The notes below the pieces were generated by a model that worked only from the letters and a program-made list of their open reading frames with translations, did not search any database and was not told the DNA's origin. Below, in pieces: positions 57,726 through 64,000 of a stretch of DNA of 64,000 bases. The stretch is from positions 61,755,127 to 61,819,126 of the forward strand of contig CP136061.1 in the NCBI GenBank assembly GCA_032622095.1, written 5' to 3'. The DNA comes from Siphonodentalium dalli. Taxonomy: Eukaryota > Mollusca > Scaphopoda > Gadilida > Siphonodentaliidae. Every line of letters starts with the position of its first letter. The stretch's first letter is position 1. The position numbers and the translations under genes are program-made.

Positions 57726-58097
57726 GATGAATTGCAATGATCTAACAAGTGTCTGATCATATGCTATATATCCAATGCATTGAAATAGTTTGTCAGTTTA
57801 ATAATTTGGTAAGCGGAAAGGCCTAGTTGTTGGGTGACTGGTATAACTTCTTTTTCTATTTCATTGTAAACAATTCAGCTTTTCATTTTGTTAACGACAA
57901 TTTTTTAATATAGATACACGAATCACAAAGAGATGATGTTAGTTGTAACTAATAACATATATAGCTATACTCCCAAGGTTAGTCTCCCCTGATATAATTT
58001 TGGCGTAAATAGTAAAATCCGAGACCTGTCTCCAAAATTCGTGGTATATACAAATGTGACAAAATCAAGCAAAGAAATTGGGTCAGAATTGACACCA
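57726..58097. other. Flanking sequence, nothing recognised
   Basis: No gene or repeat identified. Confidence 0.4.
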
Positions 58098-58300
58098 ATA
58101 TTCGATATAATATCATATATATTGCATGTCTTGTCGTTGACTATACCAAAATAGTGATCATTGTGTGAGGAATAGTCCAATCGCCGGAGGCTCGTGAACC
58201 ATGAAGGTAAATTAGATTACATCACTGATTATTCCTCTTCTCGGACCAATATTTTGACATAGTCAACGACAAGCCATGCAGTATATCTATGCATTACATG
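58098..58300. repeat. Inverted repeat, about 80-bp arms
   Basis: GCATGTCTTGTCGTTGACTAT, ACCAAAATA and GAGGAATA at left are answered by TATTCCTC, CAATATTTTGAC and ATAGTCAACGACAAGCCATGC at right. Fold-back, target duplication not seen. Confidence 0.8.
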
Positions 58301-58718
58301 ATCCTACCCTTATTCCATTCAATAAACCAATTCTATAAACTGTGACATGCAACGTTCGTTTCACAACAGGATATAGTGCCAGGTGACCTTTGACTTCCGG
58401 TTTGTCGTCTGTTTACATTCCGTATGCTAAGTCTCAAAATACTATGGCTTCCATTATTTTTCCAACAAACTCTAAAATGAAGATTTTGAAAAGTTGTTTA
58501 ATTAAATATACGACATTAAATACGTGGCAGAGTCTTTATTTATCTGGAGGTATTTATTTACACGGACAAACAATGCACAGTTACGTGAAACGTAATCGCA
58601 AGCCTATTAGAGTCGATGTTAGTTTCACGTCCTATTTGTTGATTCAAGTATGTTTTATCAAGGTTTTGGATCATGTAATAAATAAAATCTATATCTCGTC
58701 CGCAGTTTATAGCGTAAT
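58301..58718. other. Sequence inside a doubtful open frame
   Basis: An open frame at 58390-58878 (162 codons) crosses this and the next palindrome. It has no recognised domain. Confidence 0.3.
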
Positions 58719-58812
58719 TTACAAAACTCGTCCAGTAAATTATGTCTGGAGTCTCTGGACCTCGCCAAAGGCTCGGTCCAGACCTAATTTACTGGGCTCG
58801 TTTTGTAAATTC
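58719..58812. repeat. Palindrome, about 40-bp arms
   Basis: TTTACAAAACTCGTCCAGTAA, then ATTATGTCTGGA, pairs with TCCAGACCTAATTTACTGGGC, then TCGTTTTGTAAA. Confidence 0.88.
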
Positions 58813-59052
58813 TGCTACAAACTGAGGACCAGTTGTAGATCCTCTATATTGGATAAACGTTCAGCCGTCATTTTGTAGTCTTTATAACATGTGTATTTCA
58901 TACTGTTGCAAAAACTTGTACCCTTATGAAATTAATTTTGTATTTTATACAAATAAAACTGTAATAAGTCAATATCTGAAGAATATTGTTCGCAGGAATG
59001 ATCTCTTATATCCATTCTTACCAAAGTAAGCGGCGAAAGTATGTCACGTCAA
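58813..59052. other. Spacer
   Basis: Nothing recognised. Confidence 0.4.
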
Positions 59053-59725
59053 ACGTGGCCCCCTACTATCAGTGACACAAGAGGAATTCTAATATATCTA
59101 ATCGTGGCCCCATACTAACAGTGACACCAGATGAATTCTAATATATCTAAACGTGGCCCCCTACTAACAGTGACGCCATTCTAATATCTCAAAACGTGGC
59201 CCCCTACTAACAGTGACAACAGAGGAATTATAATATCTCTAAACGTGGTCCCTACTAACAGTGACACCAGAGGAATTCTAATATCTCTAAACGTGCCCCC
59301 TACTAACAGTGACACCAGAGGAATTATAATATCTCTAAACGTGGCCCTCTACTAACAGTGACAACAGAGGAATTCTAATATATCTAAACGTGGCCCCTAC
59401 TAACAGAGCGGCACCAGAGGAATTCTAATATCTATAAACGTGCCCCCTACTAACAGTGACAACAGAGGAATTTTAATATCTCTAAACGTGGCCACCTACT
59501 AACAGTGACGACACCAGAGGAATTCTAATATATCTAAACGTGGCCCCCTACTAACAGTGACATCAGAGGAATTATAATATATCTAAACGTGGCCCCCCAC
59601 TAACAGTGACACCAGAGGAATTATAATATCTCTAAACGTGGCCCCTACTAACGGTGACACCAGAGGAATTCTAATATATCCAAACGTGGCCCCCTACTAA
59701 CAGTGACACCAGAGGAATTCTAATA
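59053..59725. repeat. 48-bp minisatellite, about 14 units
   Basis: The unit is AACGTGGCCCCCTACTAACAG, then TGACACCAGAGGAATTCTAAT and ATATCT. Units vary mainly in the number of C (3-6) and in TATATCT against TATCTCT. Unit length is 44-50 bp. Confidence 0.95.
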
Positions 59726-60723
59726 GCTATGTAATCTCTTTCAGAGGTGTCAAGTGGCTCCGATCTCTCATATCGTTGCTAACCTCTATCGTGTTATACA
59801 CGCTGTCCAAATACCAGCGCTTGCCAGATTCTTATAAATTGGAGAAAATATGTGTTCAATAATAATTTAATCGACGACAACACAGACTGATCACACAGTA
59901 CCAGATTGGTGGTAAACCGGTCCATATATAATGAGTTTCCATAATAATTGTCAGATTTGCGTGGGACTATTTTGTCTAATTATACCGTATAGTATTATAT
60001 CTCATATTGCATCGGTATGCATGTGAGCCAACTGATGCACCGCATTGTTTTATCCCATACAAGTTTCATGTTTCGCGCATTAATTCGGTGATGTTATCAG
60101 ATTAATTTAATAGTAGACGAACATTTAATTGGTATTTTGACAGAGGTGCTATCGGTAAGAGACACCACTGGTAGAGATTGAATCGGCTCAGCGATTTTCG
60201 CTTCTGTTACAAGAACGATTATAAAAGTGCTGTCTGGTTGTCTGCTAAACTAATCTAAAAAATGTCACTGAACTAATGCGCGTGCCATGCGACCCAATCA
60301 CTAACGGACTGTTAGATACATGATTCTATCACTATACATGCAGTGATCATTTAACTTTGATGACGTCAATAATCGTATTGCACGAGCGTTTTCTTGAATT
60401 TACTATTATCTTGAAAGACTTTGCCCTTTACCAGCGTCGACATCCACCGTGATTCACGAGAGGATAGTGACCCATATAGAACTTGATATCTCTGGTGTCG
60501 TCGAGTTGCAGCGTGCATATATACAATGTATAGGGATTTCCTGACAACCAAACTAATTAGGGCTGTTTTCCAACACGCCGATATAGCTTTCGTCGTCCTA
60601 TTCATGATTTGTATTTGCATCGGAGTTCTATAGAAAAGTTATTCTGAGACTGTGTTACCAGACTCCGCAGGTAGTATTCTTACCGATTCGTCAAGGGAGG
60701 AAACCATGAATGGTGTTTGTATA
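59726..60723. other. Intergenic sequence
   Basis: No gene or repeat end recognised; the small minus-strand frame at 60366-60620 has no recognised domain. Confidence 0.4.
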
Positions 60724-61177
60724 AGGTTACACTGGTGTAAATGTTTTCCATAGGCCTCAGTGCTAACGTTTTAGCGTATAGTGTTGGCAATATAAATGTT
60801 GGGTCCAAAGTTTTCTTTAAATCTGAAAAATTGACATTTTGGGAAACTTTTTACACAAAAAAATCATGTCTGTCTAGCAGGGAATTCGCCTTTAAATCTT
60901 ATGTTTTCGTAACTAGTGTCAGAACCGCATAAAAAAATACAGTCATATTTTAGACCACACCAAAAAATTCAAACTTCACTACAAAGGGTTAATTCCTGTG
61001 CCAATGGTTATTTTACCTATGGGAAATCATAGGGAAGAGGTGTGATGATTTTTTTTATGTGAAAAGCACATAAGGCTATTGACCAATCAGGGCCCAGTGT
61101 CTATTTTATTCTCTCCTATATATTCCTCCCGCATCCGCTAGATGTCACTCGGAACCTTATTTACACCAGTGTAACCT
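60724..61177. mobile_element. MITE-like segment with TTACACTGGTGTAA ends, copy 1
   Basis: Starts AGGTTACACTGGTGTAAAT and ends ATTTACACCAGTGTAACCT. Its termini are themselves palindromic. The same segment recurs at 62082-62533 or so, and at 63436-63887 or so. Flanking CTTT/AAAG extends the inverted repeat in copies 2 and 3. Confidence 0.7.
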
Positions 61178-64000
61178 AAAGCGATAGCCCGCTTTTTCGC
61201 GGAATAATTGTAACTCCATACATTTCTTCAGAATTGCCCATCCATGGAAAAAATGTGTTCAAAAACAATATCACGTCTGTGGTTCTTTATTTATCACACA
61301 CAATTTAACCCCACCCCCTTTAACAAATTATTCATCAAAAAAGCACAATTTTCCACCACCAGTCATGTTCAGGCCCCATTTTCACTCAGTTTTAGGGGTC
61401 TGGTGTTGCAAACAAACTTGGATCAGCTATGGAAGACTGTTCAATATTCTTTCCATGAGAGAACTTCTGGTGATGTGATGTCATTGAGTCCAGATCTGAT
61501 CAGCTGAGCATCAAGCGCATGACTTTATCAGCACATTGAAGAATAAAATATGACATTTTCAGGTCTGCAAGGGTGATCCAAGATAACTGGATGTGGGTGT
61601 ATATTGAATTAGTTGAATAAAGATATGCTCTCTTTGAATTGCTGAAGCATTTTCTTAAATGTGTCCAAGTTTTAGTGCTATTAACCTTCAAATGACCATA
61701 CCCACCAGTGGAAATGACACACTTTTATGATATATATCTGTATATCACTGGCTATAAAATCCAAAATACTTGTTAAATTAGGTTCTTATAACAATTGATA
61801 TATGTGTCGTTGACATGCCCATGTTATGGGTCATTTGCATTATCATGTGACTATTACCACCTTGAATTGTTTTGAAAATACCTTGAAAAATTGGCATTTT
61901 TTATGAAAAATCTTACTATTTTTTTGGCTGATGTAAGTGAAAGAAGGCATCAGCAGCAAGAATAGCCACATCAAGCATGAGATATTCATTGGACTGAAAG
62001 ACCAGGCTCTGTAAAATGCATTAAAATGCTTTAAAGTGACTCCCAGGAATCAAAAATCATAAAAAGCTATTTTTTCCCTTTAGGTTACACTGGTGTAAAT
62101 GTTTTCCATAGGCCTCAGTGCTAACGTTTTAGCGTATAGTGTTGGCAATATAAATGTTGGGTCCAAAGTTTTCTTTAAATCTGAAAAATTGACATTTTGG
62201 GAAACTTTTTACACAAAAAAATCATGTCTGTCTAGCAGGGAATTCGCCTTTAAATCTTATGTTTTCGTAACTAGTGTCAGAACCGCATAAAAAAATACAG
62301 TCATATTTTAGACCACACCAAAAAATTCAAACTTCACTACAACGGGTTAATTCCTGTGCCAATGGTTATTTTACCTATGGGAAATCATAGGGAAGAGGTG
62401 TGATGATTTTTTTATGTGAAAAGCACACAAGGCTATTGACCAATCAGGGCCCAGTGTCTATTTTATTCTCTCCTATATATTCCTCCCGCATCCGCTAGAT
62501 GTCACTCGGAACCTTATTTACACCAGTGTAACCTAAAGCGATAGCCCGCTTTTTCGCGGAATAATTGTAACTCCCTACATTTCTTCAGAATTGCCCATCC
62601 ATGGAAAAAATGTGTTCAAAAACAATATCACGTCTGTGGTTCTTTATTTATCACACACAATTTAACCCCACCCCCTTTAACAAATTATTCATCAAAAAAG
62701 CACAATTTTCCACCACCAGTCATGTTCAGGCCCCATTTTCACTCAGTTTTAGGGGTCTGGTGTTGCAAACTTGGATCAGCTATGGAAGACTATTCAATAT
62801 TCTTTCCATGAGAGAACTTCTGGTGATGTGAGGTCATTGAGTCCAGATCTGATCAGCTGAGCATCAAGCGCATGACTTTATCAGCACATTGAAGAATAAA
62901 ATATGACATTTTCAGGTCTGCAAGGGTGATCCAAGATAACTGGATGTGGGTGTATATTGAATTAGTTGAATAAAGATATGCTCTCTTTGAATTGCTGAAG
63001 CATTTTCTTAAATATGTCCAAGTTTTAGTGCTATTAACCTTCAAATGACCATACCCACCAGTGGAAATGACACACTTTTATGATATATATCTGTATATCA
63101 CTGGCTATAAAATCCAAAATACTTGTTAAATTAGGTTCTTATAACAATTGATATATGTGTCGTTGACATGCCCATGTTATGGGTCATTTGCATTATCATG
63201 TGACTATTACCACCTTGAATTGTTTTGAAAATACCTTGAAAAATTGGCATTTTTTTATGAAAAATCTTACTATTTTTTTGGCTGATGTAAGTGAAAGAAG
63301 GCATCAGCAGCAAGAATAGCCACATCAAGCATGAGATATTCATTGGACTGAAAGACCAGGCTCTGTAAAATGCATTAAAATGCTTTAAAGTGACTCCCAG
63401 GAATCAAAAATCATAAAAAGCTATTTTTTCCCTTTAGGTTACACTGGTGTAAATGTTTTCCATAGGCCTCAGTGCTAACGTTTTAGCGTATAGTGTTGGC
63501 AATATAAATGTTGGGTCCAAAGTTTTCTTTAAATCTGAAAAATTGACATTTTGGGAAACTTTTTACACAAAAAAATCATGTCTGTCTAGCAGGGAATTCG
63601 CCTTTAAATCTTATGTTTTCGTAACTAGTGTCAGAACCGCATAAAAAAATACAGTCATATTTTAGACCACACCAAAAAATTCAAACTTCACTACAAAGGG
63701 TTAATTCCTGTGCCAATGGTTATTTTACCTATGGGAAATCATAGGGAAGAGGTGTGATGATTTTTTTATGTGAAAAGCACACAAGGCTATTGACCAATCA
63801 GGGCCCAGTGTCTATTTTATTCTCTCCTATATATTCCTCCCGCATCCGCTAGATGTCACTCGGAACCTTATTTACACCAGTGTAACCTAAAGCGATAGCC
63901 CGCTTTTTCGCGGAATAATTGTAACTCCCTACATTTCTTCAGAATTGCCCATCCATGGAAAAAATGTGTTCAAAAACAATATCACGTCTGTGGTTCTTTA
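60724..64000. repeat. Tandem repeat of about 1356 bp, at least 2.4 copies, running off the window
   Basis: AGGTTACACTGGTGTAAATG occurs at 60724, 62082 and 63436 (spacings 1358 and 1354). Copies are nearly identical over their whole length, with only a few differences (for example AAACAAACTTGGATC against AAACTTGGATC). Each unit consists of a 454-bp inverted-repeat-bounded segment and a 900-bp spacer. The repeated 63-codon and 87/76-codon frames in each copy have no recognised domain. Confidence 0.95.

Noticed and set aside
58390-58878. 162-codon frame that could be a gene
   Set aside because: It reads through a palindrome at 58719-58812, has no recognisable domain, is basic and Ser/Ile/Tyr-rich as expected from AT-rich sequence, and lacks splice or start context.
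60366-60620. 84-codon minus-strand frame near the start of the last satellite
   Set aside because: No recognisable domain or splice context.

Overview
This is a eukaryotic, AT-rich, intergenic window with no confidently identifiable host gene, rRNA, tRNA or CRISPR array. Almost everything recognisable is a transposable element (TE), a derivative of one, or a tandem repeat. The style of the sequence (many TTAA-bounded MITEs, fold-backs with ACATGTAC runs, CR1/L2-like tails ending in GAT or ATTCAG repeats, tRNA-derived SINE-like pieces, long poly-G runs) fits a marine invertebrate, probably a lophotrochozoan such as a mollusc. That assignment is inference from repeat character only.

Layout. 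0-7 kb: a SINE-like piece, a CR1/L2-like 3' scrap, a 600-bp CAT-type trinucleotide tract and a fold-back MITE. 7.0-9.3 kb: 2.5 tandem copies of an 888-bp unit, each holding a 409-bp TTAA-bounded MITE. 9.8-11.0 kb: a hAT-like element (8-bp target duplication) carrying a nested TTAA MITE. 12.0-12.6 kb: a G-tract-ended MITE. 12.9-16.2 kb: a decayed non-LTR retrotransposon split by a hAT-like MITE. 17.46-24.29 kb: a 6.8-kb stretch bounded by 38-bp inverted repeats and TTAA. It holds a 5'-truncated but otherwise open 1077-codon endonuclease/reverse-transcriptase ORF, flanked by two almost identical 1219-bp direct repeats. 24.9-30.1 kb: a 65-bp tandem array and five MITEs (piggyBac-, Kolobok- and mariner-like).

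31.75-57.72 kb: one Ty3/Gypsy LTR retrotransposon (LTRs, PBS, gag, protease-RT-RNase H-integrase, PPT, 5-bp target duplication). Its gag is split by a 14.3-kb inverted-repeat element whose ends are full of ACCCAGGT motifs, and its 3' ORF is split by a 1.9-kb deletion-derivative hAT transposon. Without these two insertions the element would span about 9.7 kb. Gag and pol are joined by a textbook -1 frameshift signal (A AAA AAC, 6-nt spacer, 10-bp stem), but frameshifts and stops make this copy dead. The 14.3-kb insert is itself a nest of minisatellite, MITEs, palindromes and a CR1-like scrap.

57.7-64 kb: short palindromes, a 48-bp minisatellite, and a 1.36-kb tandem repeat that runs off the end of the window.

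The genes do not form a cellular pathway. What they record is layered transposition, and the order of events can be read from which element interrupts which.
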